Positions 1 through 8,043 are shown, counted from the stretch's first letter. The stretch is 42,314 nucleotides of DNA from Bacteroidales bacterium (GCA_017439405.1 JAFSJF010000055.1:1-42314); one strand, 5' to 3'. Made by a program: numbers and translations. Notes: generated by a model not told the origin, from the letters alone.

Positions 1-1
1 C

Positions 2-664
2 GACCATGTCATCGTGAAGCGTGACGGTATGCAGGTCGGCACAGCCCCCTACTCCGATGGTCAGTTCACTGACAATATCGGTAGTGGTTCCGCATCCCGT
101 ACTTACACACTCACAGCTGTCGCCACAGACGGCACAGAATGCCCCATCGTGAGCTATCCCAAAGAGACCATCCACATGGCTTACTTGACAGGTATCAACA
201 ATACCATCGAGGTCAACTGGAATGTCCCTGCAGGATACGACCTCTTAGGTTATAACATCTGTGAGTGGAACGCCAACGACGGGACGCTCACGACCATCGA
301 CTATGTGGGCGCCAGCGTGACGAGCTACACCTGCTCGGAGAGCCAGTTCGATGAGGGCTACATCGTCATCCAGGGCGTTGAGGCAGGCAAGGACGGCGAG
401 ACGCGCCTGCTCTCCAACCGCAGCAGTGAGACCGTTGGGCTTGGAGAGAACGGCCCTTCGACAGGCTCAGGGACCTTAACGGTCTATCCGAATCCAGCCA
501 AAAGGGCGTTCACGGTGGAAGGCACAGGCACGATGACTGTCACAAATACCCTTGGGCAAACCGTTTTGACACAAGAAATCGACGGCAAAACGACCATTGA
601 ACTGCCGCAAGGCATGTATTTCGTGAAATTGGGCGACGCGGTGCGGAAAATCGTAGTGGAATGA
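2..664 (+). CDS. C-terminal part of a T9SS-secreted protein (5' partial)
   Basis: The reading frame is open from the window edge, so the true start lies upstream; a GTG at 14 is only an internal codon. What remains (about 220 residues) is a beta-rich region with two fibronectin-III-like stretches (for example YTLTAVATDG near the start), a Ser/Gly linker, then a final ~65-residue type IX sorting domain that starts with LTVYPNPA and ends in MYFVKLGDAVRKIVVE. In this family the sorting domain sends the protein through the outer membrane by T9SS and is then removed. The catalytic or binding part is outside the window, so the enzymatic role is unknown. It ends 6 bases before a long inverted repeat and is followed by a strong terminator at 837-869. 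Confidence 0.85.
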   Translation, partial: DHVIVKRDGMQVGTAPYSDGQFTDNIGSGSASRTYTLTAVATDGTECPIVSYPKETIHMAYLTGINNTIEVNWNVPAGYDLLGYNICEWNANDGTLTTIDYVGASVTSYTCSESQFDEGYIVIQGVEAGKDGETRLLSNRSSETVGLGENGPSTGSGTLTVYPNPAKRAFTVEGTGTMTVTNTLGQTVLTQEIDGKTTIELPQGMYFVKLGDAVRKIVVE

Positions 665-670
665 TATTCA

Positions 671-869
671 GAACAAAACCAGCAAAACTTACAAAACAGA
701 GCCTATAGCCAGCAACAACCCCAACCGGGGCTTGTTGCCTCGCCGATCAAGATCGGAAACGAAAGGAGCCAGTTGGCGACTTTCAAAAGCAAAAACCGCT
801 TTTGTGGGTTTTGCAGGTTTTGTTCCAAACGGACGCAATCCCCCAGCCTTCGGGTTCGGGGGATTTTTT
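671..869 (+). ncRNA. Candidate structured RNA or 3'-UTR element ending in an intrinsic terminator
   Basis: Bases 671-696 pair with 800-825 as a 26-bp helix: 23 Watson-Crick pairs, two G-U pairs (689/807, 690/806) and one A-A mismatch (681/815). On the minus strand the two wobbles would be A-C mismatches, which points to a plus-strand RNA. Inside are hairpins 712-722/727-738 (11 bp, one bulged C, loop AACC) and 743-748/751-756. A hairpin 784-790/798-804 overlaps the 3' arm of the long helix and would be an alternative fold. The terminator 837-865 follows. The arms are built from CAAAAC units spaced 9 bases apart. It may be the 3' end of the upstream mRNA, a small RNA processed from it, or a small inverted-repeat element. 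I do not recognise a known RNA family. Confidence 0.45.
837..869 (+). terminator. Intrinsic terminator after the first T9SS gene
   Basis: Perfect 8-bp stem AATCCCCC (837-844) / GGGGGATT (858-865), 13-base loop, and a T run 864-869. It would end transcription from the T9SS cargo gene and from the candidate structured RNA. Confidence 0.85.
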
Positions 870-871
870 AT

Positions 872-905
872 ATAAACGGATATTAATATTAATCGCCATT
901 TACAT
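872..905. promoter_or_regulatory. AT-rich dyad A, upstream of the ATPase promoter
   Basis: ATAAACGGAT, then the perfect 12-bp palindrome ATTAATATTAAT (882-893), then CGCC and ATTTACAT (898-905). The same layout recurs at 974-1003 (weaker) and 2317-2352. It lies just upstream of the -33 box at 934-936. Operator function is inferred from repetition and placement only. Confidence 0.5.
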
Positions 906-912
906 TATTTTG

Positions 913-949
913 AAGAAAAATGCGTCAAAATGCTTGGCGCATTTTTCTT
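913..949 (+). terminator. Second terminator-like hairpin, overlapping the ATPase promoter
   Basis: Twelve-base-pair stem AAGAAAAATGCG (913-924) / CGCATTTTTCTT (938-949) with a 13-base loop and a T-rich tail to 954. It could back up the 837-869 terminator. Its 3' arm overlaps the promoter spacer, so it may only matter for read-through RNA. Confidence 0.5.
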
Positions 950-963
950 TTTTTGTATTTTTG
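934..963 (+). promoter_or_regulatory. Bacteroidetes-type promoter of the ATPase gene
   Basis: -33 TTG (934-936), 19-base spacer, -7 TATTTTTG (956-963). This fits TTG-N19-TAnnTTTG. The start codon is at 1009, so the leader is about 40 bases and contains dyad B. Confidence 0.7.
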
Positions 964-973
964 CAGCAAAAAT

Positions 974-1003
974 GTAAACGATGATTTATATAAATAACAG
1001 TTA
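974..1003. promoter_or_regulatory. AT-rich dyad B, in the ATPase leader
   Basis: GTAAACGATG followed by the perfect palindrome ATTTATATAAAT (984-995) and a weaker right arm. The left arm matches dyad C (GTAAATGACG) at 7 of 10 positions. It lies between the -7 box and the start codon, where a bound protein would block transcription. Confidence 0.4.
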
Positions 1004-1008
1004 ATATT

Positions 1009-2322
1009 ATGAAATTCTACGACAGGGAAATGGAGCTGGAGCTGCTGCTGCAAAGCGAGAAGCAAGCCGAAAGGTCGGCAGTGTTCACTGTGCTGACGGG
1101 TCGCCGCCGCGTGGGAAAGACCTCGTTGATTAACAAGGCTTTGGAAGGGAAAAACATTGCCTATCTCTTTGTCTCGAAAGACAGCGAGGCCGTGCTTTGC
1201 CAAAAGTTCCAGCAGACCATTCAAGAGCAGTTGAACATTCAAGTTTATGGCCAAATCAGCCGTTTCCGCGACTTGTTCGAAGTCATCATGAAAGCGTCGC
1301 TGCAACGGCAGTTCACCGTTTTCTTCGACGAGTTCCAGAACCTCCAAAAAGTGAATCCCGCCATCTTCAGCGAGATACAAGACCTTTGGGACCGTTACCA
1401 CAGGGAATCGCACCTGCACTTGGTGGCCTCGGGCAGCATCCAGTCGCTGATGAAACGCATCTTCGAGGACGAAAACGAGCCGCTTTACGGTCGCCCAACC
1501 TCGAAATTCACGCTCCTCCCCTTCCGTATCGAAGTGTTGAAGCAAATCTTCCGCGACCACAGCCCCAATTACAAGAACGAAGACCTGCTCTGCCTCTACA
1601 TGATTACAGGAGGCGTGGCCAAATATGTCGAACTGCTGATGGACGCGCAATGCTACACCAAGGAGAAAATGCTCAATTATGTGTGTCGCCCCGACTCCTA
1701 CTTCCTCACCGAAGGCCGCGACCTGATGAACCAAGAATTCAGCGACGACAGCAACACCTATTTCTCCATTCTCCAGTTGATTGCCAGTGGTATGACCAAG
1801 CGCAGCGAAATCGATGGGGTCATGCAGAAGGACATGGGCGTGTACTTGCAGAACTTGGAAAAGAACTTCATGATTGTGAAACGACTCAAGCCCCTGTTAG
1901 CCAAGCCCAACAGTAAAGTCACGGCATACGAGATTTCAGACCAATTCCTGAGGTTCTGGTTCCGTTTCATCTGGCCTTACCAGTCGCTGATTGAGCGGCA
2001 ACAGTTGGCGGCATTGCGGCAGAACATGGGCAAATATTACGAGAAGTTTTCGGGAAGGACCTTGGAGCAGTATTTCCAAGCCAAGGCGATGGAATCGGGC
2101 GAATACACGATGGTCGGCAACTGGTGGGACCGCAAAGGCGGCAACGAAATCGACATGATCGCCTTGAACGAATTCGAGCACACGGGCATCGTGGCAGAAA
2201 TCAAGCGCAACAGGGATAAAATCAATCCGAAGACGCTTGAGGAAAGGTTGCAAACCTTGCCTGCGAGTGCATTTGGAAAGTATGATCTTAAACTCCAGGC
2301 ATTGTCCATAGATGATATGTAA
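1009..2322 (+). CDS. AAA-type ATPase with C-terminal DUF234 / PD-(D/E)XK-like nuclease domain
   Basis: A 437-residue protein of the archaeal-type ATPase family (PF01637 plus DUF234). Walker A is GRRRVGKT (31-38), Walker B is FTVFFDE with D107 and E108, followed by a sensor-like LVASGS. The C-terminal third holds a winged-helix-like segment and then GNEID (D382) and AEIK (E397, K399), the spacing expected of a PD-(D/E)XK nuclease core. These proteins are common and multicopy in Bacteroidetes and archaea; their biological role is poorly known and a defence or mobile-element link is often suggested. The gene stands alone between terminators, has its own promoter, and is flanked by related AT-rich dyads at 872, 974 and 2317, which suggests self-regulation or a discrete cassette. 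The ATG at 1009 is the natural start. Confidence 0.85.
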   Translation: MKFYDREMELELLLQSEKQAERSAVFTVLTGRRRVGKTSLINKALEGKNIAYLFVSKDSEAVLCQKFQQTIQEQLNIQVYGQISRFRDLFEVIMKASLQRQFTVFFDEFQNLQKVNPAIFSEIQDLWDRYHRESHLHLVASGSIQSLMKRIFEDENEPLYGRPTSKFTLLPFRIEVLKQIFRDHSPNYKNEDLLCLYMITGGVAKYVELLMDAQCYTKEKMLNYVCRPDSYFLTEGRDLMNQEFSDDSNTYFSILQLIASGMTKRSEIDGVMQKDMGVYLQNLEKNFMIVKRLKPLLAKPNSKVTAYEISDQFLRFWFRFIWPYQSLIERQQLAALRQNMGKYYEKFSGRTLEQYFQAKAMESGEYTMVGNWWDRKGGNEIDMIALNEFEHTGIVAEIKRNRDKINPKTLEERLQTLPASAFGKYDLKLQALSIDDM

Positions 2323-2352
2323 ATGACGATTAATATTAATTACTATTTACAT
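2317..2352. promoter_or_regulatory. AT-rich dyad C, overlapping the ATPase stop codon
   Basis: Arms ATGTAAAT (2317-2324) and ATTTACAT (2345-2352) around the perfect palindrome ATTAATATTAAT (2329-2340). The TAA stop (2320-2322) lies in the left arm. The reverse complement matches dyad A over ATTAATATTAATCG.CATTTACAT with one difference. Confidence 0.5.
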
Positions 2353-2370
2353 AACTAAGGACTTATCTTC

Positions 2371-2398
2371 AAAATGCGCATAATAAAGCGCATTTTTT
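2371..2398 (+). terminator. Intrinsic terminator of the ATPase gene
   Basis: AAAATGCGC (2371-2379) pairs perfectly with GCGCATTTT (2388-2396), 8-base loop, T run to 2398. The last Ts are also the start of the next gene's -33 box. Confidence 0.8.
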
Positions 2399-2426
2399 GT
2401 TTGTATCATTTGAATTTGTAACTTTG
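2397..2426 (+). promoter_or_regulatory. Promoter of the C25-like protease gene
   Basis: TTG (2397-2399), 19-base spacer, TAACTTTG (2419-2426). The leader to the ATG at 2451 is short. This placement rules out translation starting at 2397. Confidence 0.75.
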
Positions 2427-2450
2427 CAATTTGAAACGAACTTTTTCGCC

Positions 2451-5400
2451 ATGAAACGACTTTTTACCACTTTAGGCATTTTGCTCATGATGTGTGCCGT
2501 GAAGGCCCAAAGCCATTATCGGTTCAGCACCGAACATCCACAAGGTTTCAGCATAGAAAACAGTTCAAAATCAGAACTTTCCCTGCATTTCTCCATCGCT
2601 GAATTGGGCCTCACTGATACCGAACACGACGGCGTCAAAGGCCACGAAATCATCTTGAAAGGCTGTTTCGCTTCCAATGCTGAGGGCAAGCCCAACCTGC
2701 CTTTCGAGAACCGTTACATCGCCGTGCCACAAGGGGCTTCCGTGAGCATAAAAGTCAAGGAAAAGGCGAGCCAAACCTTGCGCGACATCAACTTGCTGCC
2801 CGCCGCGCCCTTGCAGATGAACAACGAGGACAAAAAGCCGGTCTTGCATTGGGACATGGACGTGTTCGGGAAAGACGCCGACTTCCCTGCCGAAAACGCG
2901 ACGATAGCCCAAGCCACCCAAATCCGAGGCCTCGACGTGGTGCTGCTCAGCGTGACGCCGTTCCGCTACAACCCCGTGCGCAAGACCTTGGAGGTGATTT
3001 ACGACATGGACATCGAAATCAGTTTTGAAGGCGGCAACGGCCAGTTTGGCGACACGCGTTACCGCAATCCCGCATGGGACGGCATATTGCGCGACTTGGT
3101 CATCAACGGCGACATGCTGCCCGAAACACATTATCACGACTTGCTCAACGATGCCATACGAAACCGCGAAGAAGGCTGCGAATACCTCATCATCGCGCCC
3201 GACGACTCCGCCATTTTGGCCTGGGCCGACACGCTCAAGCAGTTTCGCCTGCGCCAAGGCATCCCCACCAAGGTGGTGAGCACGGCAGAATGCGGCGGCA
3301 ACGAGCCCGAAAGCATCCGCAACTACATCATCAACGCCTACAACAACTGGACGATACCGCCTGCGGCAGTGCTTTTGTTTGGCGGAAACCATAACACGCA
3401 GCCGGAGTTTGGCCTCAAGCCTTACATCTACCGGATGCCCAACAATACCTATAATGATTACCGATACCCCACCGACAACCCTTTTGCCGACATGAACGGC
3501 GACAGCATCCCTGACTTGGCCATCAGCCGCATGACGGTCTACAATGCCGAAGATTGTCAACAGCAAGTAAAAAAGCTTATTGGTTTTGAGTTAAATCCTC
3601 CCACCGACCCTCATTACTACGACCATCCCGTAATCACCTCCGGCTACGAGGAAAACAAATGGTTCTTGATCACATCACAAAGCGTCGACGGCTTTTGGCG
3701 CACCCAGCTTGGCAAGCACCCGGCAAACCTTTATCTCGTGTATAACCAAATGGACCCAGATGCCACACCGCCTGATTCCATCTGGTCAACGGCCTTCAAC
3801 ACTGGGGCTGTCTTAAACTATTTCGGGCCTAATGGCACACAATACATTCCTGCAACCATTGGAGGATTGGACAATTGGGGACACATGAGCGACAACCAAC
3901 CTCTGATAGAGGCCATGAGCGAAGGCGGTTTCCTGACCCTTTACAGAGACCATTCAAGCCAGGACATTTGGGGGAGCCCTTATTTTCACCGCAACCAAAT
4001 TTCCTTAATACAAAACGAAGAGCCAACATTCATATTCTCCATCGGCTGCCTGACCAACGACTTTTGGGACAATTGGTCGTCCCCCATGTGCATCTCAGAG
4101 GCCTTTCTCAGGGAAGAAAAAGGAGCCATTGGCGTCGTCGGAACCAACAGTGTCACCTATTCCCATTACAACGACTTGGTCTCATGGGGCATGTTCGACT
4201 ACTTCTGGCCCGAATACATGCCCACGCTTGGCACGCAATCCGCCCACGACTTCAACTTTCCCTCCTATGCCCTCGTGGCAGGAAAACTGTTCCTCGCCCA
4301 GCAAGCCTTCCTGCCCTACCAAGACAACATCACCCAAGTCGACAAGACACTCAACCTGTTCAGTTTTTTGGGCGAGACCTACCTTAACATCCATACCGAG
4401 GTGCCCCAGCCCATCGACTTCGCCGACATGCCCTATCAGCCCAACAACGACCTGAATTACAAGTTCAAAGCCGAAGAAGGCGTTACAGTGTGCCTCTCCG
4501 ACGACAACGGCATCATCACAGTTGCCCGCAGCACGGGACAAGACCAGGCCATCAACCTGCCGCAAATGGAAATTGGAGACCGTTTCACCGTCACCCTCAC
4601 CAAGCTGAACCGAATCAGGGAACAACATGAAATCACCGTTTTTGATGCCTCGAAGGTATTCGTCTACCTTAAGGACTTCACCATCAACGACCAAGACGGA
4701 AACGGCCAAGTAGACTACAACGAGACCGCCTCGATCGACATCGAGCTGCAAAACATCAGCCTCCTTGCTTCGGAAGGCTCGGAAATCACGCTTGAAAGCG
4801 ATTCGCCATACATCGAAATCCTGCAAGGGACAGCCCACTGTCCGCATTTGGCCCCCGACTCGATTTGCCACATTGCCAACGCCTTCCAGTTCAAGCTCAA
4901 AGGAAACGTGCCGGATCAAACCAGAATCACGCTTTTGCTTCGTTTCGACGAGGGCGGCAACACCCACACCGACCCCATCGTGTTCACGGCCAACGCCCCC
5001 GTCATCGCCATCAATCCCGAGTTTTGTCCTACAACCGAATCGGGCGAGCCGTCGACCCACATCGAGGCTGGTGGCAAATCGTTTCTCACCTTCAACATCA
5101 AGAACGACGGGCATTCCAAAATAGACTTCCTCAGCACCGACCTTGTCATCAAGGCACCTTTCGTCAGCTTCGCCGCACACGACACATTATATTCACTACT
5201 GCCTAACGAAGCCCTGCCCGTCACCTATGAAATCAATGCTGACCCCAACGAAACCGTTGGCGCATGGCTTCAGACGCAATTCACGGTTAGCCACCAAGAC
5301 GGGCAAACCATCTTCGACACCATCGTCCAATACGGAGGTCTCTTTGAGGGATTTGAGGCAGACACGCTCAACCAAGCATTCAATTGGGCGATAAACTCAA

Positions 5401-6539
5401 ACAATTTCTGGACATACGACGAAGATGCGTATGAAGGACAACGCTGCATGAAAATAGCTGTTGACGACCAACACTACTTCAGATTAGCCAGCATGATCAA
5501 GAACTCGACTTTGGTTGAGCACGACAGCAAGACCTCGTTCCGCTATCAGAGCAGCCACTCGAGAACCTTCAAATTCACCGACGGCGTTAACGAGACCATG
5601 CTGGAAGGCAGCGAGGAATGGACCTACAAAGAAATACTCGTTCCAAACCGACATATCAAAGCAATTTGGATATTGCAATCGTACAATCCCATTGGCGACA
5701 CCCTTATTGCCAAAATCGACGACATCTGCTTCCCGCCTATGCACCGAGCCATCGCCTATGCAGGTGGCAAAAAGGTTTCGTGCGCCGATGCCCCCATCGC
5801 GCTCAGCCAAGCCTATGCCTACGACTACGACTCCATACGATGGACAACCGACGGCGACGGCCTTTTCGATTTCGACACCATTGCCAACCCAACCTATCTA
5901 CCTGGAAACCAAGACCAAGCAAACAACGAAGTGACCCTGACACTTTACGCATTCCATGGCAACGACACCATTGCCAGCACGACACAAATCCAATTGATGG
6001 ACGAAATCACCCTTACCGCCATCGTGGGCGACAGCATCGTTAACAAATTCAGCCAACCCTTCAACAATTATTCGATTGATTATCAAGAAGGTATCAGCTA
6101 TATTTGGAGCATTGAACCAGCCAATGCAGGCACCATTTACACCCATGGCAACAAAATCGACATTGTTTGGAACCAGCAGACGGACGACACCGAAGTCACC
6201 CTTTCGGTCACCGCTGACAATGGCTGCGACACTGAGCCCGCCACCAAGAGCATCAGCATCGTAGGATATGCCACACCCGAATGGTCGGCACCCAGTTTCA
6301 GCCTCTTCCCCAACCCCACCGACGGCAAAGTCAACATGGTGATAGGCAACGGTTTGCAAGGCAGGGCTACGGTTGAAGTCTACAACCTCATGGGCGAGCT
6401 TATGATGACAAGAAACGTCGGGCAACTGCGCAAAGGCGAAACGGTTTCGTTAGACTTGGGAAGGTTCGTTTCAGGCTTGTACATCGTCAAGTTGAGTACT
6501 GAAAACGGGAGTTGCAGCAAGAAAGTGAACGTCAAGTGA
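2451..6539 (+). CDS. Gingipain-like (peptidase family C25) T9SS-secreted protein
   Basis: 1362 residues from the ATG at 2451; the frame is open further upstream, but that part overlaps the promoter, and a signal peptide (MKRLFTTLGILLMM...VKAQ) starts here. Order: signal peptide, N-terminal propeptide-like region (~20-250), C25 catalytic region starting near EYLIIAPDD (~265-620), a long region of beta-sandwich modules, and a T9SS sorting domain that begins FSLFPNPTDGKV and ends KKVNVK. The candidate catalytic dyad is H501 (LYRDHSSQDIW) and C533 (SIGCLTNDF). In gingipains the His is normally in a GHG context; here it is DHS, so activity should not be assumed. The expected role is a cell-surface or secreted cysteine protease. 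Single-gene unit, with no T9SS machinery genes nearby. Confidence 0.85.
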   Translation: MKRLFTTLGILLMMCAVKAQSHYRFSTEHPQGFSIENSSKSELSLHFSIAELGLTDTEHDGVKGHEIILKGCFASNAEGKPNLPFENRYIAVPQGASVSIKVKEKASQTLRDINLLPAAPLQMNNEDKKPVLHWDMDVFGKDADFPAENATIAQATQIRGLDVVLLSVTPFRYNPVRKTLEVIYDMDIEISFEGGNGQFGDTRYRNPAWDGILRDLVINGDMLPETHYHDLLNDAIRNREEGCEYLIIAPDDSAILAWADTLKQFRLRQGIPTKVVSTAECGGNEPESIRNYIINAYNNWTIPPAAVLLFGGNHNTQPEFGLKPYIYRMPNNTYNDYRYPTDNPFADMNGDSIPDLAISRMTVYNAEDCQQQVKKLIGFELNPPTDPHYYDHPVITSGYEENKWFLITSQSVDGFWRTQLGKHPANLYLVYNQMDPDATPPDSIWSTAFNTGAVLNYFGPNGTQYIPATIGGLDNWGHMSDNQPLIEAMSEGGFLTLYRDHSSQDIWGSPYFHRNQISLIQNEEPTFIFSIGCLTNDFWDNWSSPMCISEAFLREEKGAIGVVGTNSVTYSHYNDLVSWGMFDYFWPEYMPTLGTQSAHDFNFPSYALVAGKLFLAQQAFLPYQDNITQVDKTLNLFSFLGETYLNIHTEVPQPIDFADMPYQPNNDLNYKFKAEEGVTVCLSDDNGIITVARSTGQDQAINLPQMEIGDRFTVTLTKLNRIREQHEITVFDASKVFVYLKDFTINDQDGNGQVDYNETASIDIELQNISLLASEGSEITLESDSPYIEILQGTAHCPHLAPDSICHIANAFQFKLKGNVPDQTRITLLLRFDEGGNTHTDPIVFTANAPVIAINPEFCPTTESGEPSTHIEAGGKSFLTFNIKNDGHSKIDFLSTDLVIKAPFVSFAAHDTLYSLLPNEALPVTYEINADPNETVGAWLQTQFTVSHQDGQTIFDTIVQYGGLFEGFEADTLNQAFNWAINSNNFWTYDEDAYEGQRCMKIAVDDQHYFRLASMIKNSTLVEHDSKTSFRYQSSHSRTFKFTDGVNETMLEGSEEWTYKEILVPNRHIKAIWILQSYNPIGDTLIAKIDDICFPPMHRAIAYAGGKKVSCADAPIALSQAYAYDYDSIRWTTDGDGLFDFDTIANPTYLPGNQDQANNEVTLTLYAFHGNDTIASTTQIQLMDEITLTAIVGDSIVNKFSQPFNNYSIDYQEGISYIWSIEPANAGTIYTHGNKIDIVWNQQTDDTEVTLSVTADNGCDTEPATKSISIVGYATPEWSAPSFSLFPNPTDGKVNMVIGNGLQGRATVEVYNLMGELMMTRNVGQLRKGETVSLDLGRFVSGLYIVKLSTENGSCSKKVNVK

Positions 6540-6560
6540 TAATTTTTGGAAAGTTTTTTC

Positions 6561-6568
6561 TATTTTTG
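6561..6568 (+). promoter_or_regulatory. -7 box of the fba promoter
   Basis: TATTTTTG followed by CGGC, a good Bacteroidetes -7 element. There is no TTG at the usual 18-20 base distance; the nearest TTG (6546-6548) is only 12 bases upstream, so the promoter is only partly supported. Confidence 0.5.
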
Positions 6569-6584
6569 CGGCTGAATGGTATAT

Positions 6585-6643
6585 TTGGCTATTAGCCATT
6601 AGCTATTAGCGTTAAAGCTACCAAGCTAACTGCTAACAGCCAA
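6585..6643. repeat. Imperfect inverted repeat in the fba leader
   Basis: 6585-6604 pairs with 6624-6643 at 17 of 20 positions, loop 19 bases. The arms are made of GCTATTAGC/GCTAAT-type units, so the element looks like a dispersed low-complexity palindrome rather than a specific operator. It would form a hairpin in the leader mRNA about 38 bases before the start codon. Confidence 0.6.
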
Positions 6644-6680
6644 TAAAACAATCGAACAACAATAAATAAGCACAATCAAT

Positions 6681-7688
6681 ATGGTAAGCTACAAAGAATT
6701 AGGGCTTGTGAACACCCGTAAAATGTTCGCCAAGGCGGTTGACGGCGGCTATGCCATCCCGGCCTTCAATTTCAACAACATGGAACAGATGCAGGCCATC
6801 ATCATGGCGGCGGTCGAGACCAAGTCGCCCGTCATCCTGCAAGTGTCGAAAGGCGCGCGCAACTACGCCAACCAGACCCTGCTGCGCTACATGGCCCAAG
6901 GCGCGGTGGAATACGCCAAGGAACTGGGCTGCGCCCATCCTGAAATCGTGCTTCACCTCGACCACGGCGATTCGTTTGAACTCTGCAAGTCGTGCATCGA
7001 CATGGGCTTTTCCTCCGTGATGATCGACGGCTCTGCCCTGCCCTACGACGAGAACGTGGCCCTCACCCGCAAGGTCGTCGACTACGCGCATCAGTACGAT
7101 GTGACCGTGGAAGGCGAACTCGGCGTGTTGGCCGGCGTTGAGGATGAAGTGGCCTCCGAAGAAAGCCACTACACCAAGCCCGAGGAAGTCATCGACTTCG
7201 TGACCAAGACCGGCGTCGATTCGTTGGCTATCAGCATCGGCACCTCGCATGGCGCCTACAAGTTCATTCCCGAGCAATGCACCGTCGACCCGCAGACGGG
7301 CCGTCTCGTGCCGCCCCCGTTGGCTTTCGACGTGCTCGAAGCCATCGAGCAGAAACTGCCAGGCTTCCCCATCGTGCTGCATGGCTCGTCGTCGGTGCCG
7401 CAAGACGAAGTGGACACCATTAATAAATATGGCGGCTCGCTGAAAGCTGCCGTGGGCATCCCCGAGGAGCAACTGCGCAAGGCCGCCAAGAGCGCCGTCT
7501 GCAAGATCAACATCGACTCGGACAGCCGCTTGGCCATGACCGCAGCCATCCGCAAGGCCTTCGCCGAGAAGCCCGCCGAGTTCGACCCGCGCAAGTACCT
7601 CGGCCCCGCCAGAGATAACATGAAGAAGCTCTACGAGCATAAAATCATCAACGTCTTGGGTTCAAACGACAAACTCGAAAACGCCTAA
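6681..7688 (+). CDS. fba: Class II fructose-bisphosphate aldolase
   Basis: 335 residues, the usual length for the type B class II family. Cytosolic zinc enzyme that splits fructose-1,6-bisphosphate into dihydroxyacetone phosphate and glyceraldehyde-3-phosphate in glycolysis and gluconeogenesis. Diagnostic segments: HLDHGDSFELCK (zinc-binding His), VEGELGVLAG, the zinc His in GTSHGAYKF, LHGSSSVP (zinc His and phosphate binding) and KINIDSDSR (phosphate-binding loop). Codon use is strongly C-ending, as expected of a highly expressed gene. The start ATG at 6681 follows an AT-rich leader. A small membrane-protein gene begins 3 bases after the stop. Confidence 0.97.
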   Translation: MVSYKELGLVNTRKMFAKAVDGGYAIPAFNFNNMEQMQAIIMAAVETKSPVILQVSKGARNYANQTLLRYMAQGAVEYAKELGCAHPEIVLHLDHGDSFELCKSCIDMGFSSVMIDGSALPYDENVALTRKVVDYAHQYDVTVEGELGVLAGVEDEVASEESHYTKPEEVIDFVTKTGVDSLAISIGTSHGAYKFIPEQCTVDPQTGRLVPPPLAFDVLEAIEQKLPGFPIVLHGSSSVPQDEVDTINKYGGSLKAAVGIPEEQLRKAAKSAVCKINIDSDSRLAMTAAIRKAFAEKPAEFDPRKYLGPARDNMKKLYEHKIINVLGSNDKLENA

Positions 7689-7691
7689 AGA

Positions 7692-8018
7692 ATGAAGAAG
7701 CTGAAGGATATTGAAATTTTCAGCCAGGAAGAAGGATCCATAACGAAGTTCTTCGTTTATTTAGGGATAATTGCTGCCTGTATTCTCGCGGACGGAATCG
7801 CAACTTCACTCTTTGGTAACGAGCCAATCCATTGGACTTCAGGCCTATTGGTGGTTTCGATTCTTGCTGCCATAGTTACTGCGGCATATTTCATCACAAG
7901 GTTTCTCGCCTATCGCACCAAAATTTTCCCAGGAACAGAGAACCGCGAAGGGATTCATGGCGTGAGTTTCGCCTTTATGCTGGTTTTATCATTTGTGTTG
8001 GTGTTTATCATCATCTAA
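7692..8018 (+). CDS. Small membrane protein of unknown function
   Basis: 108 residues with three predicted membrane helices: about 19-42 (FFVYLGIIAACILADGIATS), 49-75 (GLLVVSILAAIVTAAYFI) and 89-108 (VSFAFMLVLSFVLVFIII), ending at the membrane face. It has no motif I recognise. It starts 3 bases after the fba stop, so it is likely co-transcribed with and translationally coupled to fba, although no metabolic link is visible. Codon use is less C-biased than in fba. Terminator at 8044-8077. Confidence 0.7.
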   Translation: MKKLKDIEIFSQEEGSITKFFVYLGIIAACILADGIATSLFGNEPIHWTSGLLVVSILAAIVTAAYFITRFLAYRTKIFPGTENREGIHGVSFAFMLVLSFVLVFIII

Positions 8019-8043
8019 AACTAAGGAACAATATGCTTCATGG

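Noticed and set aside
671-825. Retron msr-msd RNA
   Set aside because: Long flanking arms fit, but no reverse transcriptase is in the next 40 kb, and no branching-G context was evident. Kept only as a general structured-RNA candidate.
802-984. 60-residue plus-strand frame
   Set aside because: Runs through a terminator and promoter; Phe/Leu-rich translation of AT-rich DNA.
925-1734. 269-residue minus-strand frame over the ATPase gene
   Set aside because: Antisense to a gene with intact Walker motifs; no homology seen.
2571-5180. Minus-strand frames of 331 and 332 residues
   Set aside because: Shadows of the C25-like gene; low-complexity composition and no start context.
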